Of a DNA stretch of 64,000 nt, positions 31,283-39,599 are shown piece by piece. The DNA comes from Halopseudomonas pertucinogena (GTDB taxonomy: Bacteria; Pseudomonadota; Gammaproteobacteria; Pseudomonadales; Pseudomonadaceae). The notes beneath the pieces are model-generated. The model was not told the DNA's origin, made no database searches, and saw only the letters and a program-made list of their open reading frames with translations. Both the position numbers and the translations under genes were made by a program. Each line of letters starts with the position of its first letter. The first letter of the stretch is position 1. The stretch lies in NCBI RefSeq assembly GCF_014646575.1, contig NZ_BMNN01000005.1, positions 1 through 64,000 of the forward strand. Direction: 5' to 3'.

Positions 31283-31837
31283 ATGAAGACATGGGGCGTC
31301 CGCTGGCTGCTGGCCGGTATCTGGATAATCGCGATCGGCTGGGCCTGGTGGTGGCTGGATGGCCGGCATGAGCGCACCTTCGAGCGGCCTGCATTCTTTG
31401 CCGGAGTAGAGGTGGCAGCGCCTTTCAGCAGTGGCCAGGTCCAGGTGGTGCATGTCTGGCAGAACGAATGTCCCTGCAACGCCGGTCATGAGGCCTACAT
31501 CAACGAGATGACCCGGCGTTTCGGCGCGCAGGGCGTACGCTTCGCCCGGGCGGGGAGTTCGCCCGGCGGTCGTGGCGACATCCTGGCGGAGCTGCCGCAT
31601 TGGCCACTGCCGCAGGCATGGGCCGGCTGGCCCGGCGGCCCTTCGGTGGCCATCTGGGACGCCAGCGGCAAGCTCGCCTACGTCGGGCCCTACAGCGATG
31701 GTGCCAGCTGCAATGCCGAGAGCAGCTTCATCGAGCCGGTCCTCCAGGCCCTGCTGCAGGGCCGCACGGTGCAGGCGGCGCAGTACGACACCGTCGCCTG
31801 CCTGTGCGAACTGGATGAGGAAGCGTTCGGCGACTGA
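31283..31837 (+). CDS. Thioredoxin-like membrane-anchored protein (DUF6436 type)
   Basis: The 184-residue protein has one N-terminal membrane helix (residues 7-26, rich in Trp and Ile) and a soluble domain predicted to face the periplasm. The segment VVHVWQNECPCNAGHEAYIN holds a CPC pair in the place of a thioredoxin CxxC. Later motifs are GGPSVAIWDASGKLAYVGPYSDGASCN and a C-terminal VACLCELD. This matches my memory of the DUF6436 family found near hemB in pseudomonads. A redox role is inferred from the cysteines and the fold-like pattern only. Confidence 0.7.
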   Translation: MKTWGVRWLLAGIWIIAIGWAWWWLDGRHERTFERPAFFAGVEVAAPFSSGQVQVVHVWQNECPCNAGHEAYINEMTRRFGAQGVRFARAGSSPGGRGDILAELPHWPLPQAWAGWPGGPSVAIWDASGKLAYVGPYSDGASCNAESSFIEPVLQALLQGRTVQAAQYDTVACLCELDEEAFGD

Positions 31838-31868
31838 ACGCCCCTCAGGGCACCGTGGGGGAGCTGAA

Positions 31869-32092
31869 CCGGGAGGGCCGGGTTCAACCCCGGCCATTGG
31901 GTTGCTGCGAGGCTGTCGGGTCGAGATGGAACTCGACCTTCCCGGAGGGAGAGAGCTGCTGGGTGTGGGAGCGCGGCTGGCGGGGCGCGGTGCCGGGAGG
32001 GCCGGGTTCCATCCCGGCCATTTGGGTTGCTGCTAGGCTGTTGGGTCGAGATGGAACTCGATCTTCCCGAGAGGGCGGGGCGCTGCTGGGTT
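31869..32092. repeat. Two tandem copies of a 124-bp intergenic repeat
   Basis: A unit starting ccgggagggccgggttc occurs at 31869 and again at 31993, a period of 124 bases. About 100 bases of each unit are nearly identical. Each unit contains two small palindromes (gccgggtt..ccccggc and gtcgag..ctcgac). The repeats fill most of the 281-base gap 31838-32118, where no gene is evident. Confidence 0.85.
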
Positions 32093-32118
32093 AGCGCGGG
32101 GCTGGCCGTTGTGCAGTA

Positions 32119-32574
32119 TTACTTGCCCAGGCCTTTGGCGAGCAGGCGGTCCAGGGCGTTGGCGAAGGCCTGTTTGTCCTTGTCGCTGTAAGGTGCCGGA
32201 CCGCCGCGGCCGGCGAGGCCGGCACCGCGCAGTTCGTCCATCAGGTTGCGTACGGCGAGCCGCTCGCCGATGCTGCCCTTGTCATAGACCTCTCCGCGGG
32301 GGTTGATGGCGGTGATGTTGCGGGTGACCAGGCCGTCGGCCAGCGGAATATCCGCCGTTACCACGAGGTCCCCCGGCACGGCATGCTCGATGATGTACAG
32401 GTCCGCGACGTCCGCGCCCCCCGGTACCACTACCTGACGCACTCCGGGCGCTGCCGGCAGACCCAGCGACGTGTTGGCCACCAGCACCAGTTGCAACCCG
32501 CGGCGCCGCGCGGCGCGCAGCATGATTTCGCGCACCGGGCGCGGGCAGGCGTCGGCATCGATCCACAGAGTCAT
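32119..32574 (-). CDS. YaiI/YqxD family protein (UPF0178, DUF188)
   Basis: The 151-residue protein starts MTLWIDADACPRPVREIMLRAA, the hallmark of the family. It continues LVLVANTSLG, VVTADIPLAD and NPRGEVYDKGSIGERLAVRNLMDELR. The aspartate pattern suggests a PIN-like nuclease fold, but the biochemical role is not established. The ATG overlaps the stop of the upstream ABC-F gene (ATGA), so the two are coupled. An upstream 19-residue extension of the frame is rejected for that reason. Confidence 0.88.
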   Translation of the reverse strand: MTLWIDADACPRPVREIMLRAARRRGLQLVLVANTSLGLPAAPGVRQVVVPGGADVADLYIIEHAVPGDLVVTADIPLADGLVTRNITAINPRGEVYDKGSIGERLAVRNLMDELRGAGLAGRGGPAPYSDKDKQAFANALDRLLAKGLGK

Positions 32575-34490
32575 GAGGCCTCCGTCAGCTGGGCCTGCAG
32601 CTCTTCCAGCGCCTCGTGGGCCTCCAGCCATTGCAGCTCAAGCTCCTCGATCCGCTGGCGGCAGTCAGCCTGGCGGCCGAGCAGGGCCTTCAGCCGCTCG
32701 CGCTGGCTGTCGCTGTAGATGTCGTTATCGGCCAGCTCGGTCTCGATGCCGGCCATTTCCTGCTGCGCCTTGTCGAGCTGCTGTTCGAGCCGGTCGGCGG
32801 CCTTCTTCAGTGGCGCCAGGCGCTGGCGCTGCTCGGCGGCCAGGCGGCGCTGGGCCTTGGCGTCGAGCTTGGGTGCAGCAGCTTCGCTGGTCGGCGGATT
32901 GGCAGCGCTGGCCTGTTGTTGGCGGAACTGGGCCAGCCAGCGGGTGTAACTGTCCAGATCATCGTCGTAGACCTGCAATCGGCCATCGGCGACCAGCCAC
33001 AGCTCGTCAGTGGTATCGCGGATCAGTGCGCGGTCGTGGGACACCAGCAGCATGGCCCCGTCGAACGCCTGCAGCGCCAGGGTCAGGGCGTGGCGCATCT
33101 CCATGTCCAGGTGGTTGGTCGGCTCGTCAAGCAGCAGCAGGTTGGGCTTCTGCCAGGCAATCAACGCCAGTGCCAGGCGCGCCTTCTCGCCCCCGGAGAA
33201 GTGCAATACCGGCTCCTCCGCCCGGCTGCCGTGAAAATCGAAGCCACCGAGGAAGTTGCGCAGCTCCTGCTCGCGGGCCTGTGGCGCCAGTCGGGCCAGG
33301 TGCAGCAGCGGGCTGGCCTTGGGGTCGAGGCTGTCGAGCTGGTGCTGGGCGAAATAACCGATCGCCAGGTGCTCGCCGGTCTTAAGCTCGCCGGCGATCA
33401 GTGGCAGCGACCCGGCCAGGGTCTTGATCAGGGTCGACTTGCCGGCACCATTGGGACCGAGTACGCCGATGCGCGCGCCCGGCGCCAGCTGCAGCTTGAC
33501 GTTCTGCAGGATCGCCTGGCCGTCATAACCCAGCGTGCCTTCGCGCAGATCCAGTAGCGGGTTGGACTGATTGTCGGCTTCGCGGAAGCTGAAGTTGAAT
33601 GGCGAGTCCACATGGGCCGGGCTCAGCAGCTCCATGCGTTCCAGTGCCTTCAGGCGGCTCTGCGCCTGACGGGCCTTGGTGGCCTGGGCGCGGAAGCGGG
33701 CGATGTACTTCTGCATGTGCTCGCGCTGGGCCTGCTGCTTCTCGAAGGCTGCCTGCTGCTGGGCAAGCCGCTCTGCGCGGGTGCGTTCAAACTGGCTGTA
33801 GCCTCCACGGTAGAGCGTCAGCTTGCGCGATTCCACATGCACGATGTGCTCGACGACCGCATCGAGAAAGTCACGGTCATGGGAGATCAACAGCAGCGTG
33901 CCGGGGTAACTCTTCAGCCAGTCCTCGAGCCAGAGGATGGCGTCCAGATCCAGGTGGTTGGTGGGCTCGTCGAGCAGCATCAGGTCGGATGGGCTCATCA
34001 GCGTCTGGGCCAGGTTCAGGCGCATCCGCCAGCCACCGGAAAATTCGCCGACCCGCGACTCGCATTGCTCAGCGGTGAAACCCAGCCCGGCCAGCAGGGT
34101 ACGGGCGCGACTGTCGGCGCTGAAGCCGTCGTGGGCTTCCAGTTCCGCATAGAGGGTGCCAAGCTGTGTCGCATCCTGCTGCGCTTCGGCCGCGGCCAGT
34201 TGCTGCTGGATCCGCCGCAGGCGCTGATCACCGTCCAGTACATAGTCCACGGCGATGCGCTCGAGATCGTCGATCTCCTGGCGCATGTGGGCGATGCGCC
34301 AGTCCGGCGGCAGGTAGCAGTTACCGGCGTCGGCGGTCAGCTCGCCACGCAGCAGGGCGAACAGGCTGGATTTGCCCGCGCCATTGGTGCCGAGCAGGCC
34401 CACCTTCTGGCCCGCGTGCAGGGTCAGGTCGGCGCTGTCGAGCAGCCGCTGGGGGCCGCGTTGCAGGGTCAGGGATTCAATCTTTATCAT
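32571..34490 (-). CDS. yheS: ABC-F family ATPase, YheS-like
   Basis: The 639-residue soluble protein has two ABC ATPase domains. Walker A motifs are GTNGAGKSSLFALL (about residue 35) and GPNGAGKSTLIKTL (about 345). Signature motifs are EFSGGWRMRLNLAQTL and HFSGGEKARLALALI, and both Walker B strands read LLLDEPTNHLD. A linker rich in Gln and Arg (about 240-300) separates them. A coiled-coil C-terminal domain follows from about residue 540. No membrane domain exists. ABC-F proteins act on the ribosome, probably rescuing stalled or poorly translating ribosomes. The two halves and the C-terminal coil match YheS better than EttA. Confidence 0.9.
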   Translation of the reverse strand: MIKIESLTLQRGPQRLLDSADLTLHAGQKVGLLGTNGAGKSSLFALLRGELTADAGNCYLPPDWRIAHMRQEIDDLERIAVDYVLDGDQRLRRIQQQLAAAEAQQDATQLGTLYAELEAHDGFSADSRARTLLAGLGFTAEQCESRVGEFSGGWRMRLNLAQTLMSPSDLMLLDEPTNHLDLDAILWLEDWLKSYPGTLLLISHDRDFLDAVVEHIVHVESRKLTLYRGGYSQFERTRAERLAQQQAAFEKQQAQREHMQKYIARFRAQATKARQAQSRLKALERMELLSPAHVDSPFNFSFREADNQSNPLLDLREGTLGYDGQAILQNVKLQLAPGARIGVLGPNGAGKSTLIKTLAGSLPLIAGELKTGEHLAIGYFAQHQLDSLDPKASPLLHLARLAPQAREQELRNFLGGFDFHGSRAEEPVLHFSGGEKARLALALIAWQKPNLLLLDEPTNHLDMEMRHALTLALQAFDGAMLLVSHDRALIRDTTDELWLVADGRLQVYDDDLDSYTRWLAQFRQQQASAANPPTSEAAAPKLDAKAQRRLAAEQRQRLAPLKKAADRLEQQLDKAQQEMAGIETELADNDIYSDSQRERLKALLGRQADCRQRIEELELQWLEAHEALEELQAQLTEAS

Positions 34491-34524
34491 GGCGCGGAGT
34501 ATATCAGCGTCGGGGAGTGAAGCG

Positions 34525-34977
34525 ATGGCCGGACTGGCTGATTATGCCGGCTGGCTGTATGGGCAGCCGGGCATGCAGACACTGCTGCTGGAATTGCAGG
34601 ACGAAGCGGGACAGGACGTGCTGCTGATGCTCAGCGCCTGCTGGCTGGGCCGACAGCAGCGTGAGGCTGAGCCGCAGCTATGGCAGGAACTGCACGCAGC
34701 CCAGAGGCCCTGGCGGGAGAGGGTGATCCAGCCGCTGCGGCAGGTCCGCCGGGGGCTGGCGGGCAACCCTGATGTCGCTGCGCTGTATGAGCAGGTCAAG
34801 GCCTGTGAGCTTGCCGCCGAATGGCATCAGCTCACTGTGCTCGAGCGGTTATGCGCCGGCGCAGCCGGCACCGGGCAAGCGCCGCGCGACTGTGTGCTGG
34901 CGCATCTGGCCCGATGTTGCGGCAGCACGCAGGATGTCCGTCTGCACACCCTCGCCTCTGCCGCCCTCGCCGGCTAG
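34525..34977 (+). CDS. TIGR02444 family protein
   Basis: A 150-residue protein starting MAGLADYAGWLYGQPGMQTLLLELQDEAG (the first 29 residues). It continues VLLMLSACWLGRQQREAE and PWRERVIQPLRQVRRGL, a helical pattern I recognise as the TIGR02444 (DUF2390) family. Function is unknown. A GGGGAGTGA lies before the ATG; a longer open frame begins at 34372 inside the divergent ABC-F gene. It faces algP, and the stops overlap by 4 bases tail-to-tail. Confidence 0.75.
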   Translation: MAGLADYAGWLYGQPGMQTLLLELQDEAGQDVLLMLSACWLGRQQREAEPQLWQELHAAQRPWRERVIQPLRQVRRGLAGNPDVAALYEQVKACELAAEWHQLTVLERLCAGAAGTGQAPRDCVLAHLARCCGSTQDVRLHTLASAALAG

Positions 34978-35498
34978 CCCTGCGGCTCCGGTGGTACAGC
35001 CGGTTGAGCCGCCTCCCCTGACGCCGCTGCCGGCCGACGGCCCCGCGAGCGGCGACCGGCAGGACGCCTGGCGGCAGCTGCTTCCGGGTTGTTGCGCTTC
35101 TCGATCGCCTGGCTCGCCTGGTGATCGATTCGCTCAAGGCCCTTGGCCAGACGCAGGGTCTGGCGCACATCGTTCTGCAGCTGGCGGACATAATCCTCCG
35201 CCTCGCTGCGTGCCCGCCTGACGGCCTCCATCCGTTCGTTCAGTTCATTCAGCTTGCCCTGACGCTTGTCCGAGGACGCGCCGTCAGCGTTGTCCCCGGC
35301 GAGCTTCTGCTGGGTCTGCTCAAGCTTCTCGGCGATCTTCTGCTGTTCGCGGTCGAGCTTTTCCAGCACCTTGCGCGCATCCGTCTGGGCCTGGTCACAG
35401 GCTTCGGCAAGGTGATCGTTGAGCGTGCGCGTCAGCACCTGCAGCAGATGCAGCGGTGTCTGGACCGCTGCTTCGGTTTTTCTGTCTTTTTCCGGCAC
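34974..35498 (-). CDS. algP: AlgP-like protein with a short basic tail
   Basis: The 174-residue protein starts MPEKDRKTEAAVQTPLHLLQ and continues with LNDHLAEACDQAQTDARKVLEKLD and a long coiled coil. RLAKGLERIDHQASQAIEKRN lies near residue 120. This matches the N-terminal domain of P. aeruginosa AlgP (AlgR3), a histone-H1-like regulator linked to alginate. The P. aeruginosa protein ends in a very long KPAA repeat tail. Here the tail is only about 35 residues and Arg-rich (RRPAGRRSRGRRP), with no KPAA repeats. DNA binding is therefore plausible but weaker. algQ lies directly upstream, 3 bases apart. Confidence 0.78.
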   Translation of the reverse strand: MPEKDRKTEAAVQTPLHLLQVLTRTLNDHLAEACDQAQTDARKVLEKLDREQQKIAEKLEQTQQKLAGDNADGASSDKRQGKLNELNERMEAVRRARSEAEDYVRQLQNDVRQTLRLAKGLERIDHQASQAIEKRNNPEAAAARRPAGRRSRGRRPAAASGEAAQPAVPPEPQG

Positions 35499-35501
35499 GC
35501 T

Positions 35502-35990
35502 CTACTCCACTGTTTCGCTGACACACTCGGGGGTGCGGTTGGCGGTGTGCAGTATCTCGATCAGGCAGTCTTCCAGCTCGAAGCGCTCATCCAGCAGGCC
35601 GCCCATCTTCAGCAGCCGCGATTGCATGACGTCTTCCTTGAGTACCCGCTTGGTCTCGGCGCCGTAATAGTCGTTGAAGATCACCGCGAACTGGGTAATG
35701 GTCTCGATGCGCGGCATCACCCGGGACATCAGTTCGAGTGCGCGCTCGTTGCCGGCTTCCTCGGCGCCGCGCACCAGTTGTTCATAAACAGCAAAATGCC
35801 CTGCCGACACATAATCGAGCAGGGCACTGCAGAAGAGGTTGAGTTGCTGTTGCAGGCTGGTATCCGGCGCAGTCCGATCGCGCAACGCAATGTAGTGCTC
35901 CACGAGTTCCTTTCGATCAGCAAGCCAGCGATCAATGAGTCTGTCGACTCCGCCCCAGCGTTCCTGGGCTGTTTTGCACCTTTCCAGCAT
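35502..35990 (-). CDS. algQ: AlgQ, Rsd-like anti-sigma-70 factor
   Basis: The 162-residue protein begins MLERCKTAQERWGGVDRLIDRWLADRK in pieces typical of Rsd/AlgQ. It includes FCSALLDYVSAGHFAVYEQL in the middle. AlgQ/Rsd binds region 4 of the housekeeping sigma factor and shifts RNA polymerase use toward alternative sigma factors; in P. aeruginosa it affects alginate and siderophore genes. It is co-directional with algP (3-base gap). dsbB lies upstream after 94 bases. Confidence 0.94.
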   Translation of the reverse strand: MLERCKTAQERWGGVDRLIDRWLADRKELVEHYIALRDRTAPDTSLQQQLNLFCSALLDYVSAGHFAVYEQLVRGAEEAGNERALELMSRVMPRIETITQFAVIFNDYYGAETKRVLKEDVMQSRLLKMGGLLDERFELEDCLIEILHTANRTPECVSETVE

Positions 35991-36084
35991 GGTCCACCTC
36001 GTCTTGCCTTGTGAGCGTTATAGGGATGGCTGTTCCCGTGGGACGAACAGAATAGGCCAGTCGGTGTGCCGGTATCAAGCGCCG

Positions 36085-36612
36085 TCAGTCCTCGCCCCGC
36101 AGCAGCTGGACGAGCCCGAACAGCGCAAAGCCGATGAAGGCCAGCAGGGTGCATTCGGCGATGCTCAGGCCGAGGAAGGTCCAGGTCACCCTGGCACAGT
36201 CTGCGGTGCCGCTGAACAGCAGCGTCAGCATTTCCACCACTGGCAGCACGTCGATCATGTAGTCGAGACTGGGCAGACAGGAGGGCAACTGATCGGCGGG
36301 CTGGTGCTGCAGCCAGACCTGGCGGCCGGCGGTGGCGGCGCCGAACACGCCGAGAAGCAGCACGCCAGCGGCATAGCCGCGCGCCGCCAGGCTGCGCCTG
36401 CGGCCAGAACGGGGCTGGGGGTTGTGCAGCACCGCAGCCAGGCACACCAGGCCGATCAGCAGGAAGGCAAAGCGCTGCACGATGCACAACGGGCAGGGCA
36501 GCAACCCCATGACGTACTCCATGTAATAGGCCGTTGCCAGCAGCATCACGCAGACGATGAAGGCGATGAGATGAAGCGGGCGGGAGGCAGGCAGGGTCAT
36601 GCGCATATCCAT
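36085..36612 (-). CDS. dsbB: Disulfide bond formation protein DsbB
   Basis: DsbB reoxidises periplasmic DsbA and passes electrons to quinone. The 175-residue protein has four membrane helices. The first periplasmic loop holds the redox pair CPLC in LLPCPLCIVQRFAFLL (near residues 39-43), including the conserved quinone-contacting Arg. The second loop holds a Cys in LPSCLPSLDYM and another in SGTADCARVTW. In P. aeruginosa the homologue next to algQ is called DsbH. Start codon choice between the ATGs in MDMRM is uncertain. Confidence 0.92.
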   Translation of the reverse strand: MDMRMTLPASRPLHLIAFIVCVMLLATAYYMEYVMGLLPCPLCIVQRFAFLLIGLVCLAAVLHNPQPRSGRRRSLAARGYAAGVLLLGVFGAATAGRQVWLQHQPADQLPSCLPSLDYMIDVLPVVEMLTLLFSGTADCARVTWTFLGLSIAECTLLAFIGFALFGLVQLLRGED

Positions 36613-36644
36613 AGGGCCGGAGCGACGTGGGAGTTGAAAGTCGG

Positions 36645-36673
36645 CCCTTCTGCCGTGGGTGGCGGCAGAAGGG
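36645..36673. terminator. Hairpin between secB and dsbB
   Basis: A perfect 11-bp stem (36645-36655 with 36663-36673) with a 7-base loop begins 7 bases after the secB stop on the minus strand. The tail is only moderately T-rich. It probably ends the rhodanese-grxC-secB transcript. Confidence 0.65.
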
Positions 36674-36679
36674 TAGCCG

Positions 36680-37171
36680 TCAGGCGTTGGCCTGTTCGGC
36701 CTCGGCCAGACGACGCTGTTCGGCCTGGGCGAACAGGGCGTCGAAGTTGACCGGCGCCAGCATCAGGGGAGGGAAGCTGCCCCGGGATACCAGGTTGTCG
36801 ATCGCCTCGCGGGCATAGGGGAACAGGATGTTCGGGCAGAAGGCACCGAGGGTGTGGCGCATCGAGTTCTCGTCCAGTCCGGAGATGGCAAAGATGCCGG
36901 CCTGCTGGACTTCGGCGATGAAGGTCACCTCCTCGGCACCGTTGGTGACGGTGGCCGACAGGCTCAGCACAACTTCGTAGATGTCGTCCTGCAGCTTGTT
37001 GTGGCGGGTGTTCAGGTCCAGGTTAACCTGCGGATTCCACTGGGCCTGGAACACCGCAGGGGCCTTCGGGGATTCGAAGGACAGGTCCTTCACATAGATG
37101 CGCTGCAGGGCAAACTGCACCTGCGGCTGGTTGGCGCCATTGGCGGTTGCGTTCTGTTGTTCTTCAGCCAT
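36680..37171 (-). CDS. secB: Protein-export chaperone SecB
   Basis: SecB keeps precursors unfolded and hands them to SecA. The 163-residue protein starts [23 protein letters not shown] in its acidic, flexible end. It has [29 protein letters not shown], and [21 protein letters not shown] with [17 protein letters not shown]. These are the highly conserved SecB surface motifs. Upstream lie grxC (30 bases from its stop to this ATG) and the rhodanese on the same strand, as in enteric and Pseudomonas genomes. A 10-residue upstream extension is not used. Confidence 0.97.
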   Translation of the reverse strand: MAEEQQNATANGANQPQVQFALQRIYVKDLSFESPKAPAVFQAQWNPQVNLDLNTRHNKLQDDIYEVVLSLSATVTNGAEEVTFIAEVQQAGIFAISGLDENSMRHTLGAFCPNILFPYAREAIDNLVSRGSFPPLMLAPVNFDALFAQAEQRRLAEAEQANA

Positions 37172-37201
37172 GTTCAATCCTTGTTGTGTCCGTGGAGGCA
37201 A

Positions 37202-37456
37202 TCAGCCTGCCAGCATTGTATCCAGTTTGCCGCTGCGATCCAGCGCTATCAGATCGTCGCAACCACCTACATGCGTGCCGTTTATCCAGATCTGAGGCAC
37301 TGAGCTGCGGCCGGCCTTGCGGGCCATTTCCGCACGCAGATCAGGTTGGCCGTCAACCACCACTTCGTTGAAGGCGAGGCCCTTGCTGCCGAGCAGTTGC
37401 TTGGCACGGATGCAGTATGGGCAATAGTTGCTGCTGTAGATGGTGATGTCAGTCAT
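37202..37456 (-). CDS. grxC: Glutaredoxin 3
   Basis: The 84-residue glutaredoxin has the active site CPYC in ITIYSSNYCPYCIRAKQLL, followed by SSVPQIWINGTHVGGCDDL with the glutathione-binding TVP-like and GG motifs. It reduces disulfides or deglutathionylates proteins using glutathione. The start MTDITIYS lies 1 base after the rhodanese stop. An upstream 16-residue extension would overlap the rhodanese gene and is rejected. Length is standard for GrxC. Confidence 0.96.
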   Translation of the reverse strand: MTDITIYSSNYCPYCIRAKQLLGSKGLAFNEVVVDGQPDLRAEMARKAGRSSVPQIWINGTHVGGCDDLIALDRSGKLDTMLAG

Positions 37457-37457
37457 G

Positions 37458-37880
37458 TCATTTAACCAGGGGCAGATTGTCTGCGCGCCAACCACTGATT
37501 CCATGTGCCAATCGGCTTATCTGCGTATAGCCAGCTGCCTTGAGCTGTCTGGACGCAGCGCCGGAATGTTGGCCGTTGGCGCAGGCCAGAATGATGGGTT
37601 TTTCCTTGTACTTGTCCAGTTCGACCATGCGGGTGGCGAAACTGTCCAGAGGAATGTTGATCGAATCGACAATATGCCCGGCGGCGAACTCCTTCTTCGG
37701 ACGCACATCCACCACCAGCGCGTTCTCGCGGTTGATCAGTGCCGTCGCCTGCTGGGAAGTCAGCGCCTTGCCGGACTTGCGGCCCTCGGTGAATATCAGC
37801 AGCGCAAGTACAACCAGAAAGGCGCCGGTCAGCCAATAATGATTGCCTATGAATTCGATAAGCTGTTGTAGAAACTGCAT
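37458..37880 (-). CDS. Membrane-anchored rhodanese (YibN-like)
   Basis: The 140-residue protein has an N-terminal membrane helix (residues 14-32, YWLTGAFLVVLALLIF) and one rhodanese domain. It contains the ALVVDVRPKKEFAAGHIVDSINIP motif (read in two parts) and the active-site loop ILACANGQHSGAAS, whose Cys would carry the persulfide. Rhodanese domains transfer sulfur or sense redox. This type lies before grxC and secB in many gammaproteobacteria (YibN). The start MQFLQQLIEFIG is preferred over a longer frame with no homology. The divergent gpmI begins 169 bases away. Confidence 0.92.
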   Translation of the reverse strand: MQFLQQLIEFIGNHYWLTGAFLVVLALLIFTEGRKSGKALTSQQATALINRENALVVDVRPKKEFAAGHIVDSINIPLDSFATRMVELDKYKEKPIILACANGQHSGAASRQLKAAGYTQISRLAHGISGWRADNLPLVK

Positions 37881-38049
37881 AGAAGTAAAATCCGCTACCG
37901 TATTGAGGGCCGCCAGTATACACAGCCCTCCGCAGCTGCAGAACCATTGCCGGGCATGACACGCCGGACCCGGGCAAGTAAACTTGCGGCAGCATCCTGC
38001 CGGCACGGCAGACAATTCCTCTTACCTCTATCACACAGCGAGTAATCGG

Positions 38050-39588
38050 ATGACAGCAGCTCCCAAACCCGTGGTATTGATGATTCTGGATGGATTCGGC
38101 TACAGCGAGTCCCCCGAGTCCAATGCCATCATGGCCGCCAATACACCTGTATGGGATCGCCTGTGGGCGAGCGCGCCACGCACGCTGATTTCCGGCTCTG
38201 GCATGGATGTGGGGCTGCCGGACGGCCAGATGGGCAACTCCGAGGTGGGGCACATGAACCTCGGCGCTGGCCGGGTGGTGTACCAGGACTTCACCCGGGT
38301 GACCAAGGCCATCGCCGATGGCGACTTCTTCGACAACGCGGCCATCTGTGCGGCGGTCGACAGGGCCGTGGCCGCTGGCCGGGCGGTGCATATCATGGGC
38401 CTGGTCTCGCCGGGCGGTGTGCACAGCCACGAGGAACAGATCGTCGCCATGATCGATCTCGCCGCCCGCCGTGGCGCCAGCCAGATCCAGGTGCATGCCT
38501 TCCTGGATGGTCGCGATACGCCGCCGCGCAGCGCAGCGCCCTCGCTCGATCTGCTGGAGCAGACCTACCAGCGCCTGGGCAAGGGCCGCACCGCCACGCT
38601 GATCGGCCGTTACTTCGCCATGGACCGTGACAACCGCTGGGATCGTGTCGAAGCCGCCTACAACCTCATTACCGAGGGGCAGGGGATGTTCCGTGCCGAA
38701 ACCGCCGCTGCCGGACTGGAAGCGGCCTATGCCCGTGACGAGAGCGATGAATTCGTAAAGGCCACGGTGATCGGCGAGCCGGTCCGGGTCGAAGATGGCG
38801 ATGCGGTGATCTTCATGAACTTCCGTGCCGACCGCGCCCGGGAACTGACCCGCGCCTTCGTCGAACCCGATTTCGCTGGCTTCGCCCGTCAGCGTCAGCT
38901 GAACATGGCCGGCTACGTGATGCTTACCCAGTATGCCGCGGATATCCCTGCGCCCTGCGCCTTCCCGCCGTCGACGCTGAACAACGTGCTTGGCGAGTAC
39001 CTGGCGAAGCAGGGCAAGACCCAGCTGCGTATCGCGGAAACGGAAAAATATGCCCATGTGACCTTCTTCTTCTCCGGCGGCCGCGAGGAGCCCTTCGAGG
39101 GGGAGGAGCGCATCCTGATCCCCTCGCCCCAGGTTGCGACCTACGACCTGCAGCCGGAGATGAGTGCGCCGGAGGTCACCGACCGTATCGTCGAGGCCAT
39201 CGAGCAACAGCGCTATGACGTCATCATCGTCAACTACGCCAACGGCGACATGGTCGGTCATACCGGTGTGTTCGACGCCGCGGTCAAGGCCGTGGAATGT
39301 CTTGATAACTGCATCGCTCGCATCGAGACCGCGCTGCAGAAGGTCGGCGGCGAGGCGCTGATCACCGCCGACCACGGCAACGTCGAGCAGATGGCCGATG
39401 CCAGCACCGGTCAGGCGCACACGGCCCACACCTGCGAGCCGGTACCCTTCGTCTACGTCGGCCCGCGGCAGGTCAGCATGCGCGACGGCGGGATTCTCTC
39501 CGACGTGGCGCCGACCGTGCTGACCCTGCTCGGGCTGCCGCAGCCGAGCGAGATGACCGGCCGCTCCATTCTCACCCTGCACTCCTGA
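38050..39588 (+). CDS. gpmI: Cofactor-independent phosphoglycerate mutase
   Basis: GpmI interconverts 3- and 2-phosphoglycerate in glycolysis, using two manganese ions. The 512-residue protein is of the alkaline-phosphatase superfamily. The start [18 protein letters not shown] has the first metal Asp. The phosphorylated serine is in [17 protein letters not shown], and GRDTPPRSA and [18 protein letters not shown] motifs follow. The metal-binding [10 protein letters not shown] is near the end. The ATG is only weakly preceded by a ribosome-binding site. envC begins 11 bases after the stop. Confidence 0.97.
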   Translation: MTAAPKPVVLMILDGFGYSESPESNAIMAANTPVWDRLWASAPRTLISGSGMDVGLPDGQMGNSEVGHMNLGAGRVVYQDFTRVTKAIADGDFFDNAAICAAVDRAVAAGRAVHIMGLVSPGGVHSHEEQIVAMIDLAARRGASQIQVHAFLDGRDTPPRSAAPSLDLLEQTYQRLGKGRTATLIGRYFAMDRDNRWDRVEAAYNLITEGQGMFRAETAAAGLEAAYARDESDEFVKATVIGEPVRVEDGDAVIFMNFRADRARELTRAFVEPDFAGFARQRQLNMAGYVMLTQYAADIPAPCAFPPSTLNNVLGEYLAKQGKTQLRIAETEKYAHVTFFFSGGREEPFEGEERILIPSPQVATYDLQPEMSAPEVTDRIVEAIEQQRYDVIIVNYANGDMVGHTGVFDAAVKAVECLDNCIARIETALQKVGGEALITADHGNVEQMADASTGQAHTAHTCEPVPFVYVGPRQVSMRDGGILSDVAPTVLTLLGLPQPSEMTGRSILTLHS

Positions 39589-39599
39589 GGGTCTCTCCC

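Noticed and set aside
37462..39582. A 706-codon open frame on the minus strand
   Set aside because: It is antisense to gpmI over nearly its whole length and has no recognisable motif; high GC keeps the opposite frame open.
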